A DNA stretch of 64,000 nucleotides from Paracoccus marcusii (GTDB lineage Bacteria > Pseudomonadota > Alphaproteobacteria > Rhodobacterales > Rhodobacteraceae). Of the stretch, positions 45,901-54,019 are shown piece after piece. The position numbers and the translations under genes were made by a program. Positions within the stretch are counted from its first letter, which is position 1; each line of letters begins with the position of its first letter. The notes beneath the pieces were generated by a model, which was not told the DNA's origin, did no database searches, and saw nothing but the letters and a program-made list of their open reading frames with translations. The stretch spans positions 1,064,501 to 1,128,500 of the forward strand of contig NZ_CP117466.1 in assembly GCF_028621715.1 (NCBI RefSeq), written 5' to 3'.

Positions 45901-46101
45901 CGAGACCGGGTGCCGCAGTGCCACCAGGTTGCACAGCCGCGTGGGCGGAAGCCCCCCCGCCGCGCGCCGCCAGCCCTCCGCAAACGCCCCCAGGTCGCTG
46001 TCCGAAAAGGACAGGACCACCAGATCGCCGGGCGTCTGACCGGGATCGAAGGGGACATCAGACTGCTCCAGCCCGACCTGTTCGCGGAAGACGACATGCA
46101 T
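42928..46101 (-). CDS. cobN: Cobaltochelatase large subunit
   Basis: 1057 residues, slightly shorter than the usual about 1,200-1,300. It matches the CobN/magnesium-chelatase H family: VENTLSGARGILIRLIGGEA, YWPYGMASVQDLAR, ALVHMGAHGTLEWLPGKAVA, VDLWGSATMRTAGEEFAMAL and near the end GYRGAAEIAATLDHMAAFAH. With CobS and CobT, not in this window, it inserts Co(II) into hydrogenobyrinate a,c-diamide using ATP. The ATG at 46101 shares one base with the cobW stop. It is the largest gene of the riboswitch-2 operon. Confidence 0.95.
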   Translation of the reverse strand: MHVVFREQVGLEQSDVPFDPGQTPGDLVVLSFSDSDLGAFAEGWRRAAGGLPPTRLCNLVALRHPVSVDTYVENTLSGARGILIRLIGGEAYWPYGMASVQDLARRRGIALAVLPADGRDDPRLEEISTVPPSVLRVLRRHCDQGGAVAAQAALAQMAIASGLQAAPVPGVKTLPAMGFYDPDRGVVADPGPVAALVTFYRSWLAAADVAPIDALIRALRARGIAAMGVFAPSLKAPGLGDWLADALPGGPALVVNATGFSGGNAGPFDGWSCPVLQVALSTNRRRDWLAAERGLSPSDLAMNVVLPEVDGRIFAGLISFKAVSPRDPDLQYSRFVHRPDAPMLARAVDRIASWHALAQGVGRVAMVLSTYPGRDWQQAHAVGLDAPASAQAVGAMLGTDLPALPDGTLAWPLDDYRAALAHLPQALQEDLHAAWGPPETDPDCRDGAFHLRASRHGPVILALQPERSHRAGREDSYHDLTRVPRHAYVAFYLWLAQQGARALVHMGAHGTLEWLPGKAVALSGDCWPAALLGAMPVIYPFIVNDPGEAAQAKRRIGAVTLGHMPPPMRDAALPPGMAGLERSLDEYSTADGLDPARRDRLIAAIRDEARALGVEADLGIPPHASAAEAITRIDRFVCDIKESQYGEGLHVWGSGACGQAERDGLMAALAGRFVAPGPSGSPNRGRSDVMPTGRNLFSVDPRAVPTPSAHAQGVKLAEELLRRHLQDHGDWPRGLVVDLWGSATMRTAGEEFAMALHLAGLKPVWDAGSGRVSGVEVLPLALLGRPRIDVTLRVSGLFRDVFPVLAQLFQTGAATLAARDEAADQNPYAGGARVFGPQPGQYGLGMGTAPTEFTDAARQAAGEAWIAASSWAIGADGASHEARDALEARLAVTDSFVHAQDLPETDLLLAADYAAHEGGFAAAMARIGADAPALYHLDATQPDRPRARTLTEEIARTTRSRATDPAWADAMTAHGYRGAAEIAATLDHMAAFAHLAGAVPAHLFDLYHQATLGRPEIVAFMQDANPAALAAMRDLFQRLHDAGLWVTRRNSIAAGLS

Positions 46102-47144
46102 CAGGCGGGGACACCCTCCAGCACGGCGCGGATCGCGTCGGGGTTCACGTCGTCGTGCTCCGCGATCACCACAAGGCGCGACCGGCGCGGGGTCTGGCCC
46201 CACGGGCGGTCGTACTGATGGCGCACCCGCGAGCCCACGGCCTGCACCAGAAGGCGCATGGGCTTGCCCGCGACGGCGACATGGCCCTTGACGCGCAGCA
46301 CGTTCTGCTCGGCGGCCAGACGGGCGATGCGGGCGGCCAGATCGGCCGGGTCGGTGATTTCGGGCAACTCGATGACGACGGTGTCGAAATCCTCATGCTC
46401 GTGGTCGTCGGCGCCGTCGTGATGGCTGGGGCGGGCGTCCAGGTCGTCCTCGGCGGCCTTGCCCAGGCCCAGGACCAGGCGCGGATCGACCGCGCCCTCG
46501 GTCACGGTCAGGATGGGCAGGGGGCGGGGCAGCTCTGCCTCGATCGCGGCGCGCGCGGCGGCGACGCCTTCCGGCCCGGCCAGATCGGCCTTGGTCAGCA
46601 GGATCACGTCGGCGCAGGCGATCTGATCCTCGAAGACCTCGGACAGGGGCGTCTCGTGGTCCAGGCTGGGGTCGGCCGCGCGCTGCGCGTCCACCGCCGC
46701 CACGTCGGGGGCGAAGCGACCTGCTGCCACGGCCTCGGCATCGGCCAAGGCGATCACGCCGTCCACGGTGATGCGCGAGCGGATGGCGGGCCAGTCGAAG
46801 GCCTTGAGCAGGGGCTTGGGCAGCGCCAGCCCGGACGTCTCGATCAGGATGTGGTCCGGGCGGGCGGGAAGCGCCATCAGCGCCTCCAGCGTGGGGATGA
46901 AGTCGTCGGCGACGGTGCAGCAGATGCAGCCGTTCGACAGCGCGACGATGTTCTCGGCCGGGCAGGAGGCGTCGGCGCAACCCTTCAGGATCTCTCCATC
47001 GACACCCATCGTGCCGAATTCGTTCACGATCACCGCAAGGCGCAGCCCCTGGGGGTTGGCCATCAGATGGCGCACCAGGGTCGTCTTGCCCGACCCCAGA
47101 AAGCCGGTGATCACGGTGACGGGGGTCTTGATAAGGTCGATCAT
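46101..47144 (-). CDS. cobW: CobW GTPase, putative metal chaperone
   Basis: 347 residues of the COG0523 G3E GTPase family. The P-loop is VTVITGFLGSGKTTLVRHLM, the metal-binding CxCC motif is in ALSNGCICCTVADDF, and the NKxD-like motif is VILLTKADLAGPEG. A His/Asp/Glu-rich loop (SHHDGADDHEHEDFD) precedes the CobW C-terminal domain. It probably delivers cobalt to the CobNST chelatase. It lies two bases after the DUF1636 gene and is followed by cobN. Confidence 0.95.
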   Translation of the reverse strand: MIDLIKTPVTVITGFLGSGKTTLVRHLMANPQGLRLAVIVNEFGTMGVDGEILKGCADASCPAENIVALSNGCICCTVADDFIPTLEALMALPARPDHILIETSGLALPKPLLKAFDWPAIRSRITVDGVIALADAEAVAAGRFAPDVAAVDAQRAADPSLDHETPLSEVFEDQIACADVILLTKADLAGPEGVAAARAAIEAELPRPLPILTVTEGAVDPRLVLGLGKAAEDDLDARPSHHDGADDHEHEDFDTVVIELPEITDPADLAARIARLAAEQNVLRVKGHVAVAGKPMRLLVQAVGSRVRHQYDRPWGQTPRRSRLVVIAEHDDVNPDAIRAVLEGVPA

Positions 47145-47146
47145 GG

Positions 47147-47557
47147 TCACTCCTGCGACAGGGTATGCGGGGGGATGCGGGCAAGGCTCTGCTTGCGGAA
47201 GACGGCGGGGCGTTCGCGCCACGGCACGATGCCGTCGGCGGTCCCGGCATAGGCGCGCGCGCCCGACAGAATGTCGGCGGCGTCGTCCAGCGTCAGGCGG
47301 CCATAGACATAGGACCACTTGCCCGGCGCGGACAGCGCGACGGAACAACCCTGCGAACAGGCGGAAAGGCATTCGATGGGGCGGATCTCGACGCCGTCGG
47401 GGGCGGTGCGGGACAGCAGGTCGTGCAGCCGGGCGCCAAGGCGCGGCGCGTCCGGGCCAAGGGCATCCGTCCTTGCGGCATCGGTCCATGCGGCATCGGG
47501 AACCGGGTCGGGCACGGTGCCGCGACAGGTGGTGCAGACATGCAGAACGGCGCGCAT
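47147..47557 (-). CDS. DUF1636 family metal-binding protein
   Basis: 136 residues with cysteine motifs VLHVCTTCRGT at the N-terminus and CLSACSQGCSVALSA in the centre, resembling a thioredoxin-like 2Fe-2S ferredoxin, and WSYVYGRLTLDDAADI. DUF1636 genes are often found beside cobW under cobalamin riboswitches, so a part in cobalt handling is likely. It is the first gene after riboswitch 2 and abuts cobW. Confidence 0.85.
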   Translation of the reverse strand: MRAVLHVCTTCRGTVPDPVPDAAWTDAARTDALGPDAPRLGARLHDLLSRTAPDGVEIRPIECLSACSQGCSVALSAPGKWSYVYGRLTLDDAADILSGARAYAGTADGIVPWRERPAVFRKQSLARIPPHTLSQE

Positions 47558-47667
47558 CGCGGCCCCTTCCTTGTTGCGGCAAGGGGCGTCCGAGAGGAGG
47601 CGGCACGGGGCATCCGGCCATCACCTGCCGGTCGCGAAACACCCCGTTCGCCCGTCATCGTCAGGTG

Positions 47668-47862
47668 CTGGCAGGTCTCCCGGCTTGCGGATTCAGGGGC
47701 GGATGCCCCGACGGTCGTCCCACCTTCCCAGCCCCAATCGGGGCCAGTGGATCGGGCGACCTCTCCGGTCACGGTCGCGGGGGCGGCTGCGCTTGGGGTC
47801 GCGGGTCTGGTGACCCGGGGCCCTGTCGCATTCCCTCTTCGCCTGTCATAGACAGGAACCAA
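47668..47862 (-). promoter_or_regulatory. Cobalamin riboswitch 2 (upstream of DUF1636-cobWNGHIJ)
   Basis: On the minus strand the RNA begins GGTTCCTGTCTATGACAGG, then contains CAGCCGCCCCCGCGACCGTG (47772-47789), CCACTGG, GGGAAGGTGGGACGACC and the B12 box GCAAGCCGGGAGACCTGCC (47671-47689). These are the ordered conserved blocks of the cobalamin riboswitch. It ends about 110 bases before the DUF1636 start codon. It should repress the cob operon when adenosylcobalamin is abundant. cobO is divergent from it and starts 57 bp beyond. Confidence 0.93.
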
Positions 47863-47918
47863 CACGCCCTCACCCAAACCCCCGCACCCGCCGTTTGTCA
47901 ACCGCAAGGAGCGACCCG

Positions 47919-48548
47919 ATGACGCAGACCGACCCGATTTCCGCCGAGGATCAGGACCGCCACGCCGCCAAGATGGCCAGGAAAAAGGCCGCCCGCGACC
48001 GCATGATGGAGACCAAGACCGGCGAAAAGGGCCTGATCATCGTCCATACCGGGCCGGGCAAGGGCAAGTCGTCATCGGGGTTCGGCATGATCATGCGCTC
48101 CATCGCGCACGGGATGCCCTGCGCCGTTGTGCAGTTCATCAAGGGCGCGTGGGACACGGGCGAACGCACGCTGCTGACCACGCATTTCACCGACATCTGC
48201 CAGTTCCACGCCATGGGCGAGGGCTTTACCTGGGAGACGCAGGACAAGTCCCGCGACATCGCCATGGCGCAGGCCGGATGGGCACGTGCGCAGGACCTGA
48301 TCCGTGACCCGGCCATCCGCATGGTCCTGCTGGACGAGATCAACATCGCGCTGCGCTATGGTTATCTGGACGCGGCCGAGGTGGTGGCCTTTCTGCAGGC
48401 GGAAAAGCCCGCCATGACCCATGTGGTGCTGACCGGGCGCGGCGCCCCCGACGCGCTGATCGAGGCCGCCGACCTGGTGACCGAGATGACCCAAGTCAAG
48501 CATCCGTTCCGGTCTGGGATCAAGGCGCAGGCCGGGGTCGAATACTGA
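47919..48548 (+). CDS. cobO: Cob(I)yrinate a,c-diamide adenosyltransferase
   Basis: 209 residues of the CobA/CobO/BtuR family: P-loop LIIVHTGPGKGKSSSGFGMI, then VVQFIKGAWDTGERTLL, MVLLDEINIALRYGYLD and VVLTGRGAPDALIEAADLVT. It transfers the 5'-deoxyadenosyl group from ATP to reduced cob(I)yrinate diamide. AAGGAG lies 8 bases before ATG 47919. It is divergent from the riboswitch-2 operon and may use a promoter inside the shared region. Confidence 0.95.
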   Translation: MTQTDPISAEDQDRHAAKMARKKAARDRMMETKTGEKGLIIVHTGPGKGKSSSGFGMIMRSIAHGMPCAVVQFIKGAWDTGERTLLTTHFTDICQFHAMGEGFTWETQDKSRDIAMAQAGWARAQDLIRDPAIRMVLLDEINIALRYGYLDAAEVVAFLQAEKPAMTHVVLTGRGAPDALIEAADLVTEMTQVKHPFRSGIKAQAGVEY

Positions 48549-48649
48549 CGCGCGCGGGTCGGCGGTCAAAAAACCTCACGCGGCGGTGAACCCTCGGGGG
48601 GAGTTACGGGTTCCCTTTGGTATATCCCAATCGCCGGAGCCCGCCTGAC

Positions 48650-49372
48650 GTGACCCCACCCCCGCTTGACCCCGACGCCGCGCTGTTTCTCGATTTCGAT
48701 GGTTGCCTGGTCGACATCGCCCCCCGGCCCGATGCGGTCGTTGTCACGCAGGCGCTGCGCGACCGGCTGGCGGCGCTGTACCGGCGGCAGGGGGGTGCGG
48801 TGGCGCTGATCTCGGGGCGCGACGTGGCCGACCTGCGCGGACATATGGACGGGTTCGAGGGCATCGTGGCGGGCAGCCACGGCGCCGAACTGTCGCTGCG
48901 CCCCGGCCGCATCCAGAACCTGCACCGGGTCGATTTCGACGCGGGCCCCCTTCATGCCGCGGCCCATGCCGCCGCCGCGCCCCATCCCGCCCTGCTGGTC
49001 GAGGAAAAGCCCCACGGCGTCGCACTGCATTATCGGGACGCCCCCGAACTGCGCGCCTTTGTCGAGGGGGTGATGCAGGATCTGGCCGACCGGAACCCGC
49101 ATCTGGTGCTGCAGCCCGCCAAGATGGCGGTCGAACTGCGCCCCGGTGGCGTCGGCAAGGACAGCGCGCTGGCGCATCTGATGACGCTTGAGCCCTTTGC
49201 CGGGCGCGTGCCAGTCTTTGCGGGCGACGATACCACCGACGAACCCGCCATGGCCGAGGCGCAGGCCCGCGGCGGCTTTGCCATCAAGATCGGCGACGGT
49301 CCCACCGCCGCGCATCACCGATTGTCCGACCCTGCCGCGCTGGCCGCCTGGCTTGACGCATCGCTGAACTGA
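48650..49372 (+). CDS. otsB: Trehalose-6-phosphate phosphatase
   Basis: 240 residues of the HAD phosphatase superfamily: PDAALFLDFDGCLVDIAP (the nucleophile DxDG motif), VALISGRDVADLRGHMDG, GSHGAELSLRPG and VFAGDDTTDEPAMAEAQARG. It dephosphorylates trehalose 6-phosphate to trehalose in the cytoplasm. A GTG at 48650 with GGAG upstream gives the family N-terminus; a TTG 11 codons earlier (48617) is less likely. otsA follows after 3 bp. A 6-bp inverted repeat, GAACCC (48588-48593) and GGGTTC (48608-48613), lies in the promoter region. Confidence 0.93.
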   Translation: MTPPPLDPDAALFLDFDGCLVDIAPRPDAVVVTQALRDRLAALYRRQGGAVALISGRDVADLRGHMDGFEGIVAGSHGAELSLRPGRIQNLHRVDFDAGPLHAAAHAAAAPHPALLVEEKPHGVALHYRDAPELRAFVEGVMQDLADRNPHLVLQPAKMAVELRPGGVGKDSALAHLMTLEPFAGRVPVFAGDDTTDEPAMAEAQARGGFAIKIGDGPTAAHHRLSDPAALAAWLDASLN

Positions 49373-49375
49373 GGA

Positions 49376-50740
49376 ATGCCCATGTCCACCGAACCGCGCC
49401 TGATCGTCGTCTCGAACCGCCTGCCGCTGGGGGACGATCCCTCGGGCGGGCTGGTGGTGGCGCTGGAGGATGCGCTGCGCAGTTCCGGCGGGGTGTGGGT
49501 GGGTTTCTCGGGCGAGGTGACGGACGATCCCGCGCCCGACCTGCAGGACCATCCGGGCGCGGCGTTCCAGCGGCTGTCCTTTGACCTGACCCCGCAAGAG
49601 CATGACGAATACTATCTGGGCTATTCCAACTCCATCCTGTGGCCGCTGTGCCATGGGCGCCCCAACCTGATGCGCATCCGGCCCGAATACCTGGATGGAT
49701 ATGCACGGGTGAACCAGCGCATCGCGCGGATGCTGCTGCCGGTCCTGCGCCCCGATGACCGGATCTGGGTGCAGGATTATCACCTGTTCCCGCTGGCCGC
49801 CGAACTGCGCGCCCTGGGGGTGGAAAACCCGATCGGCCATTTCCTGCACATCCCGTTTCCGGGTCCGGCCGATTGCGCGGCCCTGCCCAACCCCGCGCAG
49901 CTGTTCGACTGGCTGTCCCACTACGATCTGCTGGGGTTCCAGGCCGAACGCGACCTTGGCGCCTTTGCCGAAAGCGCGCGCCAGCTGGCGGACGGCGATC
50001 AGGTCGCGCCGGACCGCTTCCGGCTGTCGGGACGCATGGTCCGCACGCAGGTCTTTCCGATCGGCATCGACGCCGCGGCCTTCATCACCGAGGCGGCAGA
50101 CGCCCCCGACAGCGACCGTATGCGCCTGTTGACCGGGGCCAAGATGATGATCGGCGTCGACCGGCTGGATTATTCCAAGGGCATCCCGCAGCGGTTCCGG
50201 GCCTATCAGCTGCTGCTGGAAAAGATCCCCGACCTGCATGAGAAGATCTCGTTCCTGCAGATCGCGCCCCCGACGCGGGGCGAGGTCGAAGCCTATCAGG
50301 ACATCCGGGAGGAGACCGAACACCTGGCCGGACGCATCAACGGCCAATTCGCGACGCTGAACTGGACGCCGATCCGGTTCATTCACCGGCCGTTCCCGCG
50401 TCCCGTTCTGGCGGGGCTGTACCGGCAGGCGCGCATCGGGTTGGTCACGCCGCTGGCCGACGGGATGAACCTGGTCGCCAAGGAATACGTCGCCGCCCAG
50501 AACCCCGACGATCCGGGCGTGCTGATCCTGTCGCGCTTTGCCGGGGCCGCAGAGACCATGGCCGAGGCGCTGATCATCAACCCCCACGACCCGCATGATC
50601 TGGCCGTCGCGATGGCCCAGGCGATGCGGATGTCGCAAGCCGAACGCCGCGACCGCCATGCCGCCCTGCTGGAAGGTGTAGTGGACCACGATGTCGCCTG
50701 GTGGTCGCGCACCTATCTGGAGGCGCTGACGGTGCGGTGA
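49376..50740 (+). CDS. otsA: Trehalose-6-phosphate synthase (GT20)
   Basis: 454 residues: RLIVVSNRLPLGDDPSGGLV, WPLCHGRP, VNQRIARMLLPVLRPDDRIW, VQDYHLFPLAAELRAL, IGHFLHIPFP, MIGVDRLDYSKGIPQRFRAY and LVTPLADGMNLVAKEYVAAQ are OtsA signatures. It joins UDP-glucose and glucose 6-phosphate into trehalose 6-phosphate, an osmo- and stress-protection step. Two nearby starts (49376 and 49382) are possible. It is the second gene of the otsBA operon. Confidence 0.95.
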   Translation: MPMSTEPRLIVVSNRLPLGDDPSGGLVVALEDALRSSGGVWVGFSGEVTDDPAPDLQDHPGAAFQRLSFDLTPQEHDEYYLGYSNSILWPLCHGRPNLMRIRPEYLDGYARVNQRIARMLLPVLRPDDRIWVQDYHLFPLAAELRALGVENPIGHFLHIPFPGPADCAALPNPAQLFDWLSHYDLLGFQAERDLGAFAESARQLADGDQVAPDRFRLSGRMVRTQVFPIGIDAAAFITEAADAPDSDRMRLLTGAKMMIGVDRLDYSKGIPQRFRAYQLLLEKIPDLHEKISFLQIAPPTRGEVEAYQDIREETEHLAGRINGQFATLNWTPIRFIHRPFPRPVLAGLYRQARIGLVTPLADGMNLVAKEYVAAQNPDDPGVLILSRFAGAAETMAEALIINPHDPHDLAVAMAQAMRMSQAERRDRHAALLEGVVDHDVAWWSRTYLEALTVR

Positions 50741-50986
50741 TTCGCGCGGGGTGTGCCTAAGGATCGGGCAATACCCTTAAATTGCGCCCGGTCCCGTGGC
50801 AGCGCACGTCCCGGTTGACCGAGCGGCGCGGCCTTCGGTGACAGGAGCGCGGGTCCGGCGCATGGTGGACCTATGAAGCAGATGCTTCGTGGCGTCCTCC
50901 TCCCGGTCCGGCCACGGACACTTCGGAAAGCCGCCGGTCCTGCCGCCCCCCTCCTCCCTGCGGCCAGGTCCGGCGGTCTTTTCGTC

Positions 50987-51415
50987 TCAGCCGATCAGGC
51001 CCGCCACGTGGCGCAGGGCTGCGGCATAGCCGTTCAGCCCCAGCCCCGCGATCACCCCGTCGGCGCGCTTTGACACGAACGAATGGTGGCGGAACGCCTC
51101 GCGTTTGTGGACCTGGCTGATATGGACCTCGATCACCGGGCCGTCGAAGGCGTTCAGCGCATCCAGCACCGCGACCGAGGTATGGGTCAGTGCCGCCGGG
51201 TTGATGACGATGGCCGCGGCTTCCAGCCGGGCTTCGTGGATCCAGTCGACGATCTGGCCTTCCCAGTTCGACTGCAGGAAGCGGATGTCATGCGGGGCGG
51301 CGGCCTTGCGGCACAGCGCCTCGAGATCGGCCAGCGTCTCGTGGCCATAGACCTCGGGCTGGCGCTGGCCCAGCAGGTTCAGGTTCGGACCGTTCAGGAC
51401 ATGGATCAGCGGCAT
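50987..51415 (-). CDS. aroQ: 3-dehydroquinate dehydratase, type II
   Basis: 142 residues. The type II (class-2) dehydroquinase signature starts [20 protein letters not shown] (with active-site Asn and Tyr), followed by [37 protein letters not shown] and [20 protein letters not shown]. It interconverts 3-dehydroquinate and 3-dehydroshikimate, either in aromatic biosynthesis or as the step linking quinate to the QuiC reaction encoded at 26.7-28.6 kb. It lies 39 bp after an asparaginase gene on the same strand. Confidence 0.95.
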   Translation of the reverse strand: MPLIHVLNGPNLNLLGQRQPEVYGHETLADLEALCRKAAAPHDIRFLQSNWEGQIVDWIHEARLEAAAIVINPAALTHTSVAVLDALNAFDGPVIEVHISQVHKREAFRHHSFVSKRADGVIAGLGLNGYAAALRHVAGLIG

Positions 51416-51454
51416 CGGGGTCTCCTTGCTGGGGCTTGCTAGCGCGGGCGGGTG

Positions 51455-52921
51455 TCAGCCCGCAAGCGCGGTGACGGGGGCGGCGCGATGGGCGGGGTCG
51501 ATCATGCGCAGCGCCGGAGGATCGTCCGACAGGATCGCCACCGCGCCGGGGGCGAGAGGGCCGGACCACAGCACCGCCCCGTCGTGACCGATCAGCGCCA
51601 GCCGGTCGCCCTGCATCCGCAGCACGCCCGGCCCCGGCGCTTGCCACAGGACCGCGCCGCCCCGCATCAGCCGCGGCCCGGCATCGGGGTCGTTCTCCAG
51701 CCGCACGGGGCCGCAGGTCAGCACCTGTCCGGGCCACAGCGGGCCGTCCATCCGGTCGGTGGGCGCACATTCCCCGGTCAGCCCGCGCGCCAGCAGGGCG
51801 GCCAGCGTGGCGCGGTCCCACCCGTGATGGGGCGCCGCCGCGGTCAGGACCACCATCTTGGCCAGCGCCGCGACGGGCGTCATGTCGCCCCCCGCGACGG
51901 CGCCTGTCGCCGCGATCCAGGCCCCGGCGGCGTAATCGAACGCGCCGACCTGCCCGCCGATCACCCGGCTGGCGATCAGCACGGGCATGTCCGCATCCGC
52001 CAGCACCTGGGCCATCGCGCCATCTCCTGCGGGGACATTGCCGGGGCCGAACCCTTCCAGCACTAGGCCGGTCGCGCCCTGGTCCAGCGCCGCGCGCACC
52101 TGCTGCGCTAGCATCGGGGCGGCGGTGCGGTGATCGGCGGGCACGGCCGTGATCTGCACCGCGCGCTGATCGTCGATGCAGGCCTGCACCGCGTCCAGCT
52201 GGGCCATCGCCTGCGCATGGGCCGCGGGCGCGTCCAGCGCAAGGTCGGGGGCGGCGGGGCCGGGCAGGGGCGCGACCGTGCCCCGGCGGATGCCGATGCC
52301 GCGTTCCGCCAGGGGCGCCAGATGCGGGCTGTCGAAAGCCGCGAAGCGTGTCGTCGACACCTTGAGTGCGCGGCACCCGCGCAGCAGGCGTCCGTCGAAG
52401 AAGATCGCGACCTCGGGCAGGCGCAGGCGGGCGCAGGACAGTGCGCCGGTCAGGTTGGCCAGCGCATCGCTGCCCGCGTTCAGGACCAGCCCGGCGGGGG
52501 TGTCGGTGAACAGCGGCAGCTGTGCGCCCGTCAGGATCACCGGCTTGGACAGCGCCGCGCGGGCCAGCCCCAGATCGTCGAACACGTTCAGCAGCAGGGG
52601 CAGCGCCGCGCCGGTGTAATCCATCGTGTCGGTGCCGTGCAGGATTACGAAGGCGTCGTGGTCGGCATAGAGGTCCAGCACCCGCCGCGCGATCCGGCAC
52701 CAGTCGGACGGGCGCAGGTCGGTGCTGTCCAGCGTTCCGGGCCCGTCATCCGAAAACCGCAGTCCCATGTCGAAATGCAGCGCGTCCCCCGGCAGGGCCG
52801 CCGCCAGCGCCGGCCCCAGCAGATCGTTCGCGCCGCGGGCAAAGCGGTCCGCCGCCATGGGGGCCAGCGGCTGGCCCGTGCTGCTGATCGTGCCGCCCGT
52901 GTTGATGATGCAGATGCGCAT
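51455..52921 (-). CDS. Asparaginase-family protein with a bulb-lectin-like C-terminal tail
   Basis: 488 residues. Residues 1 to about 330 follow the L-asparaginase I/II fold: MRICIINTGGTISSTGQPLA (first catalytic Thr), FVILHGTDTMDYTGAALPLL (TDT motif), KPVILTGAQLPLFTDTPAGL. A usual family member ends there (about 330). The extra C-terminal part contains, at about residues 420-455, RGGAVLWQAPGPGVLRMQGD followed by RLALIGHDGAVLWSG. This resembles the repeated L-x-MQxDGNLVLYDxxGxxVW pattern of bulb-type mannose-binding lectins. No signal peptide is visible, so the enzyme is probably cytoplasmic. The substrate (Asn or another amide) is not certain. Confidence 0.82.
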   Translation of the reverse strand: MRICIINTGGTISSTGQPLAPMAADRFARGANDLLGPALAAALPGDALHFDMGLRFSDDGPGTLDSTDLRPSDWCRIARRVLDLYADHDAFVILHGTDTMDYTGAALPLLLNVFDDLGLARAALSKPVILTGAQLPLFTDTPAGLVLNAGSDALANLTGALSCARLRLPEVAIFFDGRLLRGCRALKVSTTRFAAFDSPHLAPLAERGIGIRRGTVAPLPGPAAPDLALDAPAAHAQAMAQLDAVQACIDDQRAVQITAVPADHRTAAPMLAQQVRAALDQGATGLVLEGFGPGNVPAGDGAMAQVLADADMPVLIASRVIGGQVGAFDYAAGAWIAATGAVAGGDMTPVAALAKMVVLTAAAPHHGWDRATLAALLARGLTGECAPTDRMDGPLWPGQVLTCGPVRLENDPDAGPRLMRGGAVLWQAPGPGVLRMQGDRLALIGHDGAVLWSGPLAPGAVAILSDDPPALRMIDPAHRAAPVTALAG

Positions 52922-52955
52922 GAGGGTCCCCCGTTCCCGGACCGCTATAGAACGC

Positions 52956-53981
52956 TCAGGCGGTGCCGATCCAGCCCCGCAGAAAGCTGGCAAGGTTGTG
53001 CGTCAGATCCTCGGACAGATAGCCGCCCTCCTGGACGATGACGGTGGGCAGGCCCGCGGCGCGGATGCGGGCGGCGGCGCGGGCGAAACCCGGGGTGGTG
53101 ACGCGCAGCCCGCGAAACGGGTCGTTCTCGTGCGCGTCCAGCCCCAGGGCCAGGACAAGCGCCCCCGGCGCGAAATCCGCGATGCGGTCCAGCGCGCGGT
53201 CGATGGCGTCCAGCCAGACGGCATCGTCCGATCCCAGGGGCAGCGGCAGGTTCAGGTTGGTGCCGGCCGGCCCCACCTCATGCACATGGCCCAGATAGAA
53301 GGGGTAGAACGCGTCCGGATCGGCATGAACGGACACGGTCAGCACGTCGGCACGGTCAAAAAAGATCTGCTGCGTGCCGTTGCCGTGATGGACATCGATG
53401 TCCAGGATGGCGACCCGGTCATGCGCCGCGCGCAGGGCCTGCGCGGCGATGGCGGAATTGTTCAGGAAACAGTGCCCCGCCGCGGTGTCTGCATCGGCAT
53501 GGTGCCCCGGCGGGCGGCACAGCGCATAGGCCGCGCCCGCACCGTCCAGCACCGCGCGGGTGGCCGCCAGCGCGGTGTCCACCCCGCGCAGCGCCGCCGC
53601 GTAGGTGTGCTGCCCAAGCGGACAGCCGGTATCGGCCATGTGCCAGCCCGCCCGCCCGGTGATCCCCGACGGATAGGTCTGGTCGGCCTTCTGCGGATGC
53701 AGGTTGGCCACGACCTCGGCCCCCGCGCCGGGGGCCGTCTGCCATTCGTCCCATGCGGTTTCCAGAAATTGCAGATAGCGCGCCGTGTGAACCGCGTGCA
53801 TGGGGGCGCGGTCGGCCACCGGCGGATCGGTCGCGGTCAACCCCGCGGCGGCGATGCCCGCCAGCAGGCGGTCCGCACGTTCGGCGGTTTCCTTGTTCGC
53901 CATCGGCACCCCGCGCAGCATCCAGAACCGGGGATCGTGGGCGGCGGTGTCGGGTGCGTAAAAGCAGGGCAGGCTGTCCAT
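52956..53981 (-). CDS. Histone-deacetylase-family amidohydrolase
   Basis: 341 residues of the arginase/deacetylase superfamily. Zn and catalytic motifs are YALCRPPGHHADADTAAGHC (the HH pair), FLNNSAIAAQ, AILDIDVHHGNGTQQIFFDR (Asp/His metal ligands) and LVLALGLDAHENDPFRG. Bacterial relatives deacetylate acetylpolyamines, and some act on other N-acyl substrates. ATG 53981 gives the usual start. It is upstream of the asparaginase gene on the same strand with a 34-bp gap, so the two may be co-transcribed. Confidence 0.9.
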   Translation of the reverse strand: MDSLPCFYAPDTAAHDPRFWMLRGVPMANKETAERADRLLAGIAAAGLTATDPPVADRAPMHAVHTARYLQFLETAWDEWQTAPGAGAEVVANLHPQKADQTYPSGITGRAGWHMADTGCPLGQHTYAAALRGVDTALAATRAVLDGAGAAYALCRPPGHHADADTAAGHCFLNNSAIAAQALRAAHDRVAILDIDVHHGNGTQQIFFDRADVLTVSVHADPDAFYPFYLGHVHEVGPAGTNLNLPLPLGSDDAVWLDAIDRALDRIADFAPGALVLALGLDAHENDPFRGLRVTTPGFARAAARIRAAGLPTVIVQEGGYLSEDLTHNLASFLRGWIGTA

Positions 53982-54019
53982 GCGGCGCAGGCTAGGACGC
54001 GCGCGCCGCGTCGGCAAGA

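Noticed and set aside
42982..46218. Plus-strand ORF of 1078 codons
   Set aside because: It is the exact antisense of cobN, whose family motifs are unmistakable; long antisense frames are common in GC-rich codon-biased genes.
48549..48649. EcfG-type general stress promoter (GGAAC...CGTT) before otsBA
   Set aside because: Only a loose match could be made; the GAACCC/GGGTTC inverted repeat is real but does not fit the consensus spacing.
48566..50689. Minus-strand ORF of 707 codons
   Set aside because: It is antisense to otsB and otsA; both of those carry full catalytic motifs.
50873..51073. Plus-strand ORF of 66 codons between otsA and aroQ
   Set aside because: It overlaps the end of aroQ in antisense and its Pro/Ala/Arg composition is that of random GC-rich sequence.
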